From: Apostichopus californicus
Lineage: Eukaryota; Echinodermata; Holothuroidea; Aspidochirotida; Stichopodidae
Length of the DNA stretch: 29,791 nt
NCBI GenBank assembly: GCA_020650975.1
Contig: JAIPMN010017112.1
Span: forward strand, 1-29,791
Reading direction: 5' to 3'
The position numbers were made by a program, and so were the translations under genes. Within the stretch, counting starts at the first letter, position 1; every line of letters begins with the position of its first letter. The notes beneath the pieces were generated by a model. That model was given only the letters and a program-made list of their open reading frames with translations. It did not search any database and was not told the origin of the DNA. Of this stretch, positions 16,394 through 27,546 are shown one piece after another.

Positions 16394-19300
16394 GTAAGTT
16401 TGCTAAATTACGATCAAGATTACTTTATCTTTTTTTCTTCAAATAGCCTTTGAAAATCACATTTTCATTACAAACTCTATGATGAATAAATATTATTAGT
16501 TTGCTTCAATTATTTCTTGTCCCTTGAGTTAAAGTCATGTTCTTATGTCTGTATGCCTACAGTATGTGGGTGAATGAGGATGGGGGGGGGGAGGGGGGGT
16601 TTGTTGGTGCAGGAGGGAGGGCTCATATCTGAAAGTCATGGAAAGTGATCAACAATATATCTGTCAATACCTAGTGGAAGCTTTGATTAAAGAGGTCACT
16701 GAGCCATAGAAAGAAATTAAATGTGTAAAGAAGGGCTGAGTGTAGAATGCAAGGGAGGAGGGGGAGGGGGAAGGGGTGTGAAGGTACCCCAAATGTTCAC
16801 TCTGTCTTAAATGCAGACTGCAGCTGATATACAAATGAAGGAGAACAAAGTATGAAAACTGCACATCTACCTTGTGATTCTAGCTGCTACCAGCAAGCTA
16901 AATATGATATTTGAGAGAAGAAAGAAAATCTTATTAAAAAAAAAATTACATAACATCACTTATTTCATGATTTTTCCTCCTAAGCTGGTATTCTCAGGGA
17001 TCTTCACAGCCTTGCTTTATTTTAGACCTGTACGACCGTTGGTAAGTGGAATTTACAAATTATGTCAAGTCCAAGTGTGCAAGTTCCAGGAAATTGAGTG
17101 TGATTCATTGTGTGTCAACTAGAAAAAAAGTCTGACTTCAGAAAGTGCCATTAACTCTCAAATTAAAAAAATAATGATAGATATGAGAATAGAAGATAAT
17201 ACTTTTAAGGAAATAAAATTCAAATGGAAAACTTTAACAATTGTGGAAAAGAAGCCTTGAGAAGAATTGAAGCTATGATGTGACCTTATCGCACAGAAAT
17301 TCAAATTTGCAATTTAGAAATGGATAGGCCTGATGAACGCTGTGTGATGCCAACTGAGCTACCTAGCCCTCGCATGGTCGGTACCACTACCAATTGACCG
17401 CCTCAGCATTTATACTTACTGAGGTCACTGGTTTGAACCCCACTCTACAAACAATAACAAATGTTTTGAACTATTTGTAAAGATTAAAATAAGTTTTGGT
17501 TCTCAATAGTCGCATTGGATATGTTCTAATGTTCTAAGGTATAATAAATTTATATTGCTTTGGGAGTCTTTGTGGGGGTAGAGGGGGGGGGGGGCTAAGG
17601 AGGGGATCCATTGATGAAATAATTTGCAATTGATGTTGGAGTAATATTTGTTGTTGATGGTTCAAGTTTGATTGCCTTGAACAGATTCTTGTGGCCTTCG
17701 TACTTGGTCTTTCCTGCATAGCCGTATGTCTGGTCCAAGTCGTTACAACTGCTGTAATCTCCCTGCCATTCATTGAAGGCCTTTCGGTGTGTATCTGGAG
17801 ACCGACGGACCAACAATGCCTGTGTTACAAGTTGTCCAGCCAAAATAAAACTATTGTTACTGATGGTAAGATGTTTCATTCTCCCTCTCCTTAATACATT
17901 CAGGCAGTCAGTAATGTGAGTTTAATGGTCTCATATTTGGTTGAGTTCAAGTTGTCAGCAGAAAAAAACTGGCCATATCATATATGCATTCACTATGCTA
18001 TATTGTTATTAAAATATAAACTGGAAGTGAATGTCATATGTCATCTTTTGGGTTGAAGTCACAAGATCAACAGACCTTTAATAGGAGAGGTCATAAACTT
18101 TCCGCTATTAAAAACAAGCTATAAGTGGACATCTTTTCTGTTATTCTTTTGCTAAAGTTTATAGTAGGGTAATTTTGACATACTGCAATCGTAGATGTTT
18201 TTATAATCACTCCCAGTTTATGATTAATAGCATTATGAAAGATCAACTAAAATGATGTATTCACTGGTTGAAGGCTACATTTCAAATCCCTTAAAGACTG
18301 GGACAGAATTGTTATTCTTCCCAGGCACTGGTAGTGGACAACGAGCTAGCAGAACACATGCACACTGTCGATTTTGGCAAAGTTGATTGTTAGATATATG
18401 GTGGGATTAGGGTGCCATAACGTAAATCATAAAAATACAAGTGATGTCTTAAAACAAACCTATAGTGTAGGCTATAGGCATCTACACTAATATGTAATAA
18501 CCAGTGTGACAAGGTATAGGCTTCTGTTAAAGTTATAAATGTAACTATTAATGTAAGTTACTCCTACTTTGGTACCGTTCATGGCCTCCAGTATTGAGAT
18601 CAGACGTCAGTTGCTAACAGCTTTCTATATCTCATCAAGAAAGAGCACATACATAACTTATTGTTGAACTAAAGAATATTTGTTGTTTTTGTTGCTGCTA
18701 TAAAGTAAGACTCTTAAAAAACTTAAACCTCTTCCTGACAGACATTGAAATTCATAAACTGGAGGTTTCTTTGAGGAATCATGACTTGTCAGGCACATCG
18801 TAGGTAGTAACTTGTTAGCATCTTAACAGATAGTCTGGTGGTAATTCCATCATATTTTGGTATCGATTCAAGTCTGCAACTACTACAAAATTTGCAACTC
18901 ACAATGAATTTGCCACAATTTGTATTGCCATATTTCACCGTAACCATTATAGCATTTTCTGTTCTCCAAACATTCTTTAAGTTATTTGTTTTCTTTCTCC
19001 TCTCTCCTGCAGGTTCGAATGCTCAATACTTCTTTGATGGGGCGACATCCTGTTATTCTGTAGAACACACCCTCAAGGACTTCTTGTACATTTTCTGCGT
19101 CGTGTACGGGTTCGCCATTTTTGCTTGCCTCTTTACGACTCTGTTGACTATCCTCCTTTGGTGTCGATATCAAATCCCTGAGAATGAGGTCAGTTTTGAA
19201 CGAAACGCTTCTTTAATTATTTACAATTCTTCCTTTGTAACACTATTGTGAACACCCTAAGAGTCTAGTATCATTATTTCAAAAAATATTTGTTGTTCAA

Positions 19301-22169
19301 AAGTTGAGCTGCGTTCGTAAAGAAAAAATAAGTCCATTCAACCTGCTGCATATTGGACATTCTGCAAAGCCAGAAAATGAGGTTGAAATTTACTCTTGTT
19401 CCACATCCATTTGGACAGATTAGCTCTTCCATATCCCATTTGATATACTTATGTTTTTTTCGTTTTTTCTTTCATCAGGAAAGGAAATTAACCGAAGAGA
19501 GGCCATCAGATGTAGAAGAAGTGGTTGCTGGTAAGGTGTTTATGTTTCATGACATTGAAGATAGTGAACTGTTATGGGAGGATGTACTCTAATATTTACT
19601 TGATGAGAACTGAATGACACACATTGCAGGAAGATCAACACCAGTTTGGTGAAATTAATTGGGGAAAATAGTTTTGCCTACCTTCAGTCACTCCTGGTAT
19701 ATCTATAATGATGATAGGAGGAGGGGCTGGGAAAAGGGCACAAAATTGATCTCAAAGGTCGCGGAGAAATTTTGTACCCAATCTGGTGTTTACAACTCTT
19801 AGAGATGCATCCTACTCACCATGACATGTTAATGTTTTCATTACATAGTCAAATAAAAGTCAAGGTAGTTTTACATGCCCATATCCATCTGTTGTGTGAA
19901 ATATCCTATCACAACTAAGTAAGCCTCTATGCAAACTCACCAAAGTATGCATATTTTATGATTTTTCTTGTCATAAGGCTTTGTGGGCCACTCTTATAGG
20001 ATTTTGGAAATCTTGAGGGCTGCTCAGGGCTGCACAATGCCCACCGACCGCACTTTGTCCACCTGTACCTTCATTGAGTTTTTCCTAACATTAATCGATA
20101 TCCAAGCCACATTAATACAATTATCTGAAAAGTTGGTTGCAAAAGTTAGGAGAGATGAGTCACTGGTAGAGCCCATTGCAATGTCTATGGACATCTGCAT
20201 TGTTATATATGTATCTGTCTGTATGGATGGCAAATATTTACAGTTTGTCTGCTGTCTATATGCAATTTTAGTACCATAGTGTTGGACGTTTGCCTTCCAA
20301 ATTAAGGAGGCTGACTCTCATTTACAGATTGCTACATGGGTGGAAAATTAATCTTAGTTGTTTTGTGACAAATTGTAATATTAGAAACCATTTGTACATA
20401 ATGAAAAGTTTTGCAACATACTAAAAGTTGTGATGGCCAATAAAATCCACTTTTTCACTTTTTATATGCATTAAGGTTCAACTGGGGTAGAGCATGTCAC
20501 TGACCCTGAAAACCGAGAAACATCCAGAGGTCATCGAGAGGGAATTTCTGATCAGCCCAGGGTGGAAGAGGTCACAAGGTCATCTTCCACCAATAGAAAC
20601 AATGTGCCGAGGAGAGCCGCAACGGTACAGAGGTCATCCAGTATTAACGCAGCTTCCCAGCCAAGTTCTGGCCCGCGCGTTACCAGGCACCACTCAGTGG
20701 CCACTGCAGACACATCACCACCGGACAATACCAGACCGAGAAGGGAAGGTACCCATCAGGGAAGACAGAGGATGCCCCCTATCTTAATAAGAGGAGGGTA
20801 TCTCCAGGGCCAACTAGATGGACCCACCATCCCGGTCTACACCCTACAGGGATCGAACGAGGCGTACATATCGTTGACGGATCTTCCGTCTTTACAAATG
20901 CCATCTTTGGACTCTGTACCTGCATTTATTCCAGAATTGCCAGAACCCTTGCCAGATGAAGAACCGCCTCCTTACAGCCCTCAACCCGGCGGTTTCACTA
21001 GCGGATTCCGCCAGGATGAGGCCCCATCTGACCCGAGAGGAGAAGAGAGGAGTGATCCTCAGGGCGTCAATAACAATGAAGTCAACACTGTGGTAATTTC
21101 TCAGAGTGCAGAGGAGGGAACCCTTAATGCTGGTGCCGTGGAGACGGAAGATACAGTCAGGCAGGTTCAACAACTGGCCGAATCGCCACCCCAGTCTGGA
21201 GGCTCGTCTGTTATCGTAGAAACTGTTCACACGGATGATAGTTCTCGTACCAGAAATGAACCGGTAAGAGGAAGCGCAGAAGAAGGAGAGACTCACAATG
21301 CTCTGAATAACAGGAGGATCAAACCCAATCAGAGAAAATCCTCCAGAGAACAAAATGCTGCCAATGTGGATGGGGCAAGTGGCAGGAGAAACACATCTGT
21401 TGCTAAGCAGAATAAGGAGTCGGTTGGGACTTCCTCAGTACGACCAAATATAAGACATACAGAGAGAGGAGAAAATGTTACTGATGGAAGTCTCAAGCAG
21501 TTGCCTGCAAAGAAACAAGAACAAGGGCAGGAGGCTGCAAGGCCCGAGAATATCAAGAATGAAGATAGAATAGTCGCAAATCCAAGAGCCGGACCGTCGA
21601 AAAAGGGCTCCAAGAAAAGCGAAGCCAGAAAACCATCGGAGAAGGGAGTCAGACCAAGAAATGCGCAGAGGAGGAGAATACCAACTGTACCAGAAGGTGA
21701 ACACAGAGCTACCGGGGAGAAGAAAAGACGGATAAAAGAACAGATCCTCTCTTCTGATAAGAATATTGGAGGCGGTAGGAATAAGTGCCAAGCATCATCT
21801 GATGATGCTGCCGCTCCCAGGAATCCATCACCCAAGAGAAAGACAACCAAAAACAAGCTCCGTCTTGCCAGTGAAGTATCTGATAGTGAGCCGGAAATAA
21901 CCGGCGATAGAAAATTGAGTCCAAACAAACGTGGAAGTGGAGCCCGGCCGAAGACGAAAACAGAGAGAATGCCACAAAATGAGAGAAATTCGGACAGGAC
22001 TATGAAATCTGACAAGGTTTTAACAGGCTCCTCACACGAGAGCTTATCTGAAATGATCAGTTTGTTGCAATCGGTAAGGTCCAGTGAAGGGAAACCTGAT
22101 ATAAAAACGAAAAAGAGGCAAGGAAGATCACCGTTAGATGACATAAATTTCCCTGACACAAAGTTGTAG
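16217..22169 (+). CDS. Tetraspan PPxY protein, ENTREP/FAM189-like
   Basis: Six exons (16217-16393, 16985-17041, 17685-17865, 19013-19188, 19479-19530, 20476-22169) splice in consistent phase to 778 codons plus stop. Membrane spans: about 13-36, 54-72, 79-105 and 162-189. The second extracellular loop has C114, C123, C125 and C152 and a glycosylation site NKT at 132. Residues 190-778 form a long, mostly disordered cytoplasmic tail, with PPPY at 378-381 (DEEPPPYSP) that could bind WW domains of NEDD4-family ubiquitin ligases. The last 400 residues are Lys/Arg/Ser-rich. The layout, the block VFSGIFTALLYFRP, the CxC loop and the PPPY fit ENTREP/FAM189 (CD20-like) proteins, endosomal adaptors that recruit ITCH-type ligases. 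TMEM255 is an alternative. The tail is longer than that of the human protein I recall. No upstream ATG is in frame; the frame is open back to 16181, so an earlier exon is possible. Confidence 0.8.
16394..16984 (+). other. Tetraspan gene, intron 1
   Basis: Contains two poly-G tracts (16582-16599 and 16753-16776) and otherwise nothing recognisable. It ends in a pyrimidine-rich acceptor tttttcctcctaag. Confidence 0.7.
16985..17041 (+). CDS. Tetraspan gene, exon 2
   Basis: A 57-base exon encoding LVFSGIFTALLYFRPVRPL, phase 0 to 0, with donor TTG|GTAAGT. It completes TM2 and supplies the short cytoplasmic turn with two arginines. The acceptor at 16984 is preferred over the AG at 16996-16997 (after TTCTC), because only it both keeps the frame and restores the VFSG block typical of the family. 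Confidence 0.8.
17042..17684 (+). other. Tetraspan gene, intron 2
   Basis: Holds a tRNA-like repeat fragment (about 17330-17450) and a 12-G run (17583-17594). Confidence 0.65.
17330..17450. repeat. tRNA-derived SINE-like fragment
   Basis: On the minus strand TAGCTCAGTTGG (17359-17348) is a good match to the tRNA A box. On the plus strand GAGGTCACTGGTTTGAACCCC ends in a B-box-like word (17429-17438). The two face opposite ways, so this is not a functional tRNA gene. It is more likely a rearranged or dimeric SINE remnant inside the intron. Confidence 0.35.
17685..17865 (+). CDS. Tetraspan gene, exon 3
   Basis: Sixty codons plus one base, between the ttgccttgaacag acceptor and a GATG|GTAAGA donor (phase 1). 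It encodes TM3 (ILVAFVLGLSCIAVCLVQVV) and the first half of the second loop, with VCIWRPTDQQCLCYK and the NKT site. Confidence 0.85.
17866..19012 (+). other. Tetraspan gene, intron 3
   Basis: A 1.1-kb AT-rich intron with no recognisable repeat. The acceptor at its end (ttctttctcctctctcctgcag) is very strong. Confidence 0.7.
19013..19188 (+). CDS. Tetraspan gene, exon 4
   Basis: Phase 1 in, phase 0 out, 176 bases, donor GAG|GTCAGT. It encodes the end of loop 2 (QYFFDGATSCYSVEHTLKD) and TM4 (FLYIFCVVYGFAIFACLFTT), followed by the CRYQIPENE boundary of the tail. Confidence 0.85.
19189..19478 (+). other. Tetraspan gene, intron 4
   Basis: A short intron ending in a T-rich tract (cgttttttctttcatcag). 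Nothing else is seen. Confidence 0.7.
19479..19530 (+). CDS. Tetraspan gene, exon 5
   Basis: A 52-base exon, phase 0 in and phase 1 out, reading ERKLTEERPSDVEEVVA with donor GCTG|GTAAGG. It is the charged juxtamembrane segment linking TM4 to the long tail. Confidence 0.75.
19531..20475 (+). other. Tetraspan gene, intron 5
   Basis: About 0.95 kb. The frame open at 19983-20279 has no splice support and looks random. The acceptor tatatgcattaag at the end is weak in pyrimidines but is the only one that keeps the frame. Confidence 0.6.
20476..22169 (+). CDS. Tetraspan gene, exon 6 (cytoplasmic tail, stop)
   Basis: The terminal coding exon: 564 codons (563 residues and the stop), less the split first codon, ending in TAG at 22167-22169. 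Three parts can be told apart. First is a Ser/Arg-rich stretch (RSSSTNRNNVPRRAATVQRS) with possible basophilic-kinase sites. Second is a Pro- and Leu-rich part containing LTDLPSLQMPSLDSVPAF and the PPPY motif. Third, from about residue 400, is a long hydrophilic part in which Lys/Arg/Glu/Ser dominate (KKGSKKSEARKPSEKG and similar). The final residues SLSEMISLLQSVRS form a possible short amphipathic helix. It is GC-richer than its flanks, as expected of exonic sequence. Confidence 0.9.
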
Positions 22170-23987
22170 TCTGATGTGATCTTATTGGTTAGTATGCGTA
22201 ATGTGGAGGGAGGGGAGGGGAATTGGGGGTATCTTATTGATCAGAATGTACATGGTCTCTCTTGCATAAGAAATTACGTTTGAAAACGTTAAAAGTATAC
22301 CTTCAGTATATTTGCATACCTCCCAAATATTGTTGTACCTGGTTTCTATATGTTTTTCCTATCTCCTTCCCTCCCCCCTCCTTTTTATAAAAAATCTATT
22401 TTGTGTATATTCTTATGCATTCTGTATGCCTTCTTATATACCTCCCAATTATTTATTCATTATTATTTTATTTTTTTTATGTACAAATTTTTGCAGAACT
22501 TTAGTAACAAGAGGCTGAGATGATAGGGTATAGTGATGTATAAACTACTGACAAAGGGCAACAGAAAGGGATTGAGCTTAACAGTTGTTGATCTGAAGAG
22601 AGGCTGGTGTTCACTCTTTAATTTTCTTGTATTATTCATAAATCTTCATTTGCATTTGATCTCTTCTTTTCTTTTTAGAATTTCTTCAATATATGGGTTT
22701 CTAGTATAGAAGTAGCAAACATACCTTATTCCACAGATACTGTGCTTCTGTATGTTTGTATATGTTGCAGTGAAGTCTGCCAACTAGTTTCTTCGGTGTC
22801 CTTTCTCTTATGGTCGGGTGTGGTGGAGGGTATATCATGACAGAAAAGTTAACTATATATCATTTTAAAGTGTTATAAAGCTCATAAACCTTGATTCATT
22901 ATTACTATTTTTATTATATATATATCTTTATATATTAATAGGTTTTTTCTTTGTCTTTTGTGGCTTTCTTGAAATTTTAAAGTACAATACTTAAGCACCT
23001 TGAATATCACCTTGAGGCTTTAAATTCTATTCATTCCATACGCTGCTTATATTTCTCTTGCTGTCTAAGTATTCGAATGATGTCTTTTAGATTCCTTCCA
23101 TAGTGCCTTCAATAAGCTGTACTGTAGTAAAGCAATGGCTGTTGACTTAATGAAAACTAAAAATTTCATATACCGTAATAATGCATCTGTATCTCTTTCA
23201 TTTTTACTTTGTAAATGTATGAAAAGCTTTCTTTATGATACTTGATATATTATCTCATAATATTTTCTTTCTATCATAGAGTGCTTTAAATAATGTACTC
23301 TGCAAATCGTGCATGGTAATATCCGTTTATAATCATTCCCTCTGTAACTTTAACAACCTCATTTTCATTGACAAATTGACGAAAAGCAGTTTTAGTACTA
23401 CACTTCTTTTAAGTGATGATGTGTTAATGGGACTTTGAACTTCAAATCCCCAGAGGCTCCTAGAGATATTAATCTCTGGTAACCACTATGGGATGTAATG
23501 TGCATTCCCATCTAGCATATTAGCATCTTGAACGTATTTAATACTCGACAGTACTTAAATTAATATATTGACATAATTACTCAGAGAGGGTAAAGGGTAA
23601 TAAGTCAGTGAAGCAGGTAGATGAGCCAGCAGCTCATAGAAGAATAGTCCTTGGAATTACATGTCAGGCAGTTAGTTAGTCAGGCAGTTTAATACTATCG
23701 GCATACATATGGACTACAGACTTGCAAAGATAATGTCCAATTCTAAGTTACAGATCTGCCACTAAAAATCATAGTACCAAAAGGCTTTATATGCCATCGT
23801 GTTTTTGATGCAAATAGCGTCACAAGTAGTTTTGGGTAGGCTATGTTATAGCAGAGGTGATGCGTAACCCCCCAAAATTTCTCCTGATTTTTTTATAATG
23901 ACTTATCTCCCAATCTTTGGAGATGGAAAAATTGTAAATGTCTTAAATTTTTGGTTCCAATTGATCAGGAACCTACGCAGTCATGAT

Positions 23988-24015
23988 GGTGTATGTGTGT
24001 GTGTGTATGTATGTG
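23988..24015. repeat. (GT)n microsatellite
   Basis: GTATGTGTGTGTGTGTATG-type run of about 28 bases. Confidence 0.9.
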
Positions 24016-24141
24016 TTAAGCCTAACTAGTGTGAACATGATACTCCATGAATTTTGAATCTGATTAATGCCATATGTCATATGTTAGACTTATTGCCAAT
24101 GTATATGTGACCTATTGCCCTTAGAAATATTCATCCATGTT

Positions 24142-24147
24142 AATAAA
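24142..24147 (+). terminator. Possible polyadenylation signal AATAAA
   Basis: First canonical AATAAA seen on the plus strand after the stop at 22169. The region following it has some T/GT-rich sequence. A variant signal closer to the stop could be used instead. Confidence 0.25.
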
Positions 24148-25128
24148 CTGGGCAGAGCATGTTAAATGGCCATCATGATATTTTGACAACTCATTGTTTG
24201 TTTTCTTTCCATATTTGTATATGTACAACAACGCGTTTGGAAGAAATATCATGCATATTAATGAATGGTTGGGGCAGCTCTTTTGACTGTCTAGTTCTCA
24301 ACACAAAATTCATTAGCATACATTTATGATAATGAGCATCTGCAGAATTGGTGTTCTTGTGTCTAATAGTCCAGGCAGGTTTATTTTACCAAGTATCTCA
24401 ACTGCAGGTGGAATCTTGAAAAAGCAATCGAAAACATAAGTTAGAAAAAAAATCGGTCATCTGGTTGTGAAAGACAGGTTGGCAGGTCTAATGTTATATC
24501 TGTACCAAATTGCATAACTGTTTCTCACTACATGCTGTATCTTTGTTGTATCAATGCTTTTTTCTCTCAATATTTACACGACCTCATTTTGATTTTCAGT
24601 GAAACGTAAACAATATGATGTTACTAGGTGTGTACCGATCTATGGAAAGAGCTAGAAAATCACAATTTTAACCCATTCAAGCACTACATTGCTGGCATGA
24701 GTATTTACAACCCACAGGTTGGATGCCAGTATTGAAATGTTACAGTAGGAAGTTTATATTAACTCATCATTAAAATGACCTCTGATCAAATTTGTTTGGG
24801 CATATCTCACCTTGTATAGTTTGACTCAGAGAAAACGACTGCACTGTTGATTTTAGTCGAGCATTGATTGATCTTTCACAGTTAATCATTTATGAGGGAT
24901 TTCCTCCTTGTGTGTTATTTCCATAGAGAAAAAGGACCTGTCAACTTTTCATTGTCTTGGCTTGGCAATACATGTACAAAGAGTTGGCAATTCTTTCGGT
25001 ATTGTTAACAACTATGAAATTCAAATGGCGAAATATTTAACGGCTTCTAGTCATGGAATGCAAATCGGTTCAGATGGTGGTTGACAATAGAACAGATTTT
25101 TCACTTCCCAAAACTATTAAACTTGTAA

Positions 25129-25205
25129 AATGTGAAAAAAAAGTCTTTGTGAAATGTATTTTTGTGAAATGTGAAAAAGTCTTTTTGAGAAATGTGAAAA
25201 AAAAA
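25129..25205. repeat. Minisatellite with GAAATGTGAAAAAGTCTTTT unit
   Basis: Three to four degenerate copies of a roughly 20-35 bp unit containing TGTGAAAAA and AGTCTTT. Confidence 0.7.
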
Positions 25206-25553
25206 CGTATAAATTACCAATAATGAAATACTTGCACTGCTATAAAATAACAAGAAACGTCTTCCTGTACAGAGCATTTTAAGTGACCCTCAAAAAATCA
25301 AGAATTTTGATACAGTTAGTCATCAACACTCCCAGGAAATTGTCAGTTATGTCATATGCATGCTAAATATATATATTTATTTTTTATTCTTTGTATGGTT
25401 CATACACCATAGTAATATTCAGGTACCCATTTATAGTTAAATTGAAATCATTCCAAACTGTTTGCTGTATGGGTTAGTAATCCTTCATTGTGTCTTGTAA
25501 ACAATTGCCTTAGATCATACATGGTGTCTTGTCTTGTAAATATGGTAAACTAA

Positions 25554-25581
25554 CCGGGGGTAGGAGGGGGGGGGGGAGGGG
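25554..25581. repeat. Poly-G / G-quadruplex-prone tract
   Basis: GGGGG, GG, then an 11-G run, then GGGG within 28 bases. Four or more G-runs close together could fold as a quadruplex. Confidence 0.8.
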
Positions 25582-27535
25582 TTGGACCAAAGTACCTGAA
25601 AATTGAAAGCAAGCCTCTTTGTACTGTGAGCATATATCACACATGAAAATGCAAACCATTCATTTTTGAAAGATGAACATGCTATCATTTCAACTATCAC
25701 TTATGTTGTCCAAAGTGACTTTCATTTGTCAAAGTATGCTTTCCTTATGGCAAAGTCAAACTACACCTACCCCCACTCCCCTCCCCACTCTATAAGATGA
25801 AATGGAGTACCTTTTAAAATGAGCTGTGCAACTAGTACTTTAGGCTAATCTAATTAACCACAAACATTTGGCATAATTAAGATCCCAATTAGGAACTTAT
25901 TTTACCAAACCTATGAAGTGTCGATCCAAACAAACAGACCGTCCAGCAGAGTAGTTAAATGATTCCATTAGATTCCTGGCAAGTTGACCACCCCCTCACG
26001 AGTACATTTATTGGAGGCTCAACAGAACCTGCTTCAACTAATAAAATTTTCTGACTTTCTGGAGCATTGTTTCAAAAAGAGAAATGTCAACAATTAAGCT
26101 AATGAGAGGAATCGTGCTGGGTTTAGGACTTGGAAGGAACCTTTCTGACGCAATACAGTTGCTGTTTTATAACACTCCGTTCTCATGTGACACAGTTCTG
26201 CGGTGTCTCGAAGGAATAGGGAACGCAGGGACAAAGAGAAAAGGAATAACACCGATTTGAAAATTCTCAAACACTATGTTCTTTCTTCAGCATCCAACAA
26301 TCTGAGATAATATAGTTTATACGGATGACATCATTCTCCAAGTAACACTGTTGACTTGCTCCAAGTTTAGAATTGCTAGAACACACCTAAATAACCACTA
26401 TAACATACCATGGTGCCCAATTCAAATCTAATGTATAAAAAAAAAGAAAAAAAAAAAAGAGGAAAAACAAATCTCTTGTTCATAATTTATAACCGAAATT
26501 CCCACCACGTCTTTATCATGATTGCATACCACACACTGATTATTAAGTCTGTACCAACTTTAAATATGCACTCTCCTAGGCACTACATCTTATAAACAAC
26601 AGAGATGAAACCAGAATGTGTTTTTTATCTTCTTCCAGAGTCGAGTCTCAACGGTGCAGTTGTTGAGAAACAGACGACGAGATGAACACTTAGACGGACA
26701 ATTTCCTTTGCGTTTAAATACAGATACAACTTACACATGCAGAACAGGAACTTGATTAGTTCACAGGTTATACATATTAAAGCACCACCCATGACAACAA
26801 CAACAATAAACAAAAATAAGCTACACTTGGAGCAAGTCAACAATTTTGACTTCAAATAATGGTTAATAATCTTAATTATCAACACTACAGCAAGTCAAAT
26901 AAAATTGAATTTTTGAAGGAAAAAAAAAAAGAAGAAAAAGTTAACCCAAAACAGGTTATTCTTAATTTATAGATTAAATTGTACTTACAGCATTAAAAAA
27001 TGACACTGCAGGCATCATGCCTATAGCAAAACATCATGTTAGGATGGTTAGACTAAGTCATTATTCATCATAATAGATAATATTGATTAATGATATACAG
27101 TTATCCGGTTGAAGTCTTTTTGTTGTTTTTCCCCTTGTAACTTTTTGACTTTGCTGTTTGTCTTGCGCTGTGGTCAGCTTTTCTTGTACAGCAAAAAAAA
27201 CAAACAGAATGGCTTGAGTTACAGGTTAACTTGGTTAATAATTGGATGGCCAAAAAAAAGAAAGAAAAAAAAGCTATGTTGATTCTAAAAATTAAAGGAA
27301 TATTCAAATTGTTAACAATAATAACTAAGGACAAAGTATCTGAGGAGAACGGTTGTTTCTGTTTAGGCATTTCATAGACACTTGATGATAGAAGGAATTA
27401 AGCTAAATCACACAGCGTGACAAAGAGGAACCCAAATTTTGTCATAGTTTCTTGTAGCAAAACAAATAGGACATACACACACACAGAAAAGATACCAGTA
27501 GTCGAGTGAACCCAGACGCAAGAACAAGATTTCCT

Positions 27536-27546
27536 CCCCCCCCCCC
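27536..27546. repeat. 11-C homopolymer
   Basis: Eleven consecutive C residues, the only such run on this strand in the window. Confidence 0.95.

Larger units (their letters stand above)
22170..24147 (+). other. Probable 3' untranslated region of the tetraspan gene
   Basis: AT-rich sequence after the stop with no open frame of note. It has a G-rich tract (22205-22229), several T-rich runs and TA repeats near 22916-22940. The first AATAAA I find downstream is at 24142-24147, so the untranslated region could be near 2 kb. Its true end cannot be fixed from sequence alone. Confidence 0.4.

Noticed and set aside
17325..17345. CTGATGA word at 17329 as a second hammerhead core
   Set aside because: No GAAA partner with stems at the right distance.
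17348..17438. Functional tRNA gene
   Set aside because: A- and B-box words lie on opposite strands and no acceptor stem can be formed.
20892..22159. Several long minus-strand open frames opposite exon 6
   Set aside because: They are antisense shadows of the terminal exon, rich in Leu/Phe/Ser as expected from the complement of Lys/Glu-rich coding sequence.
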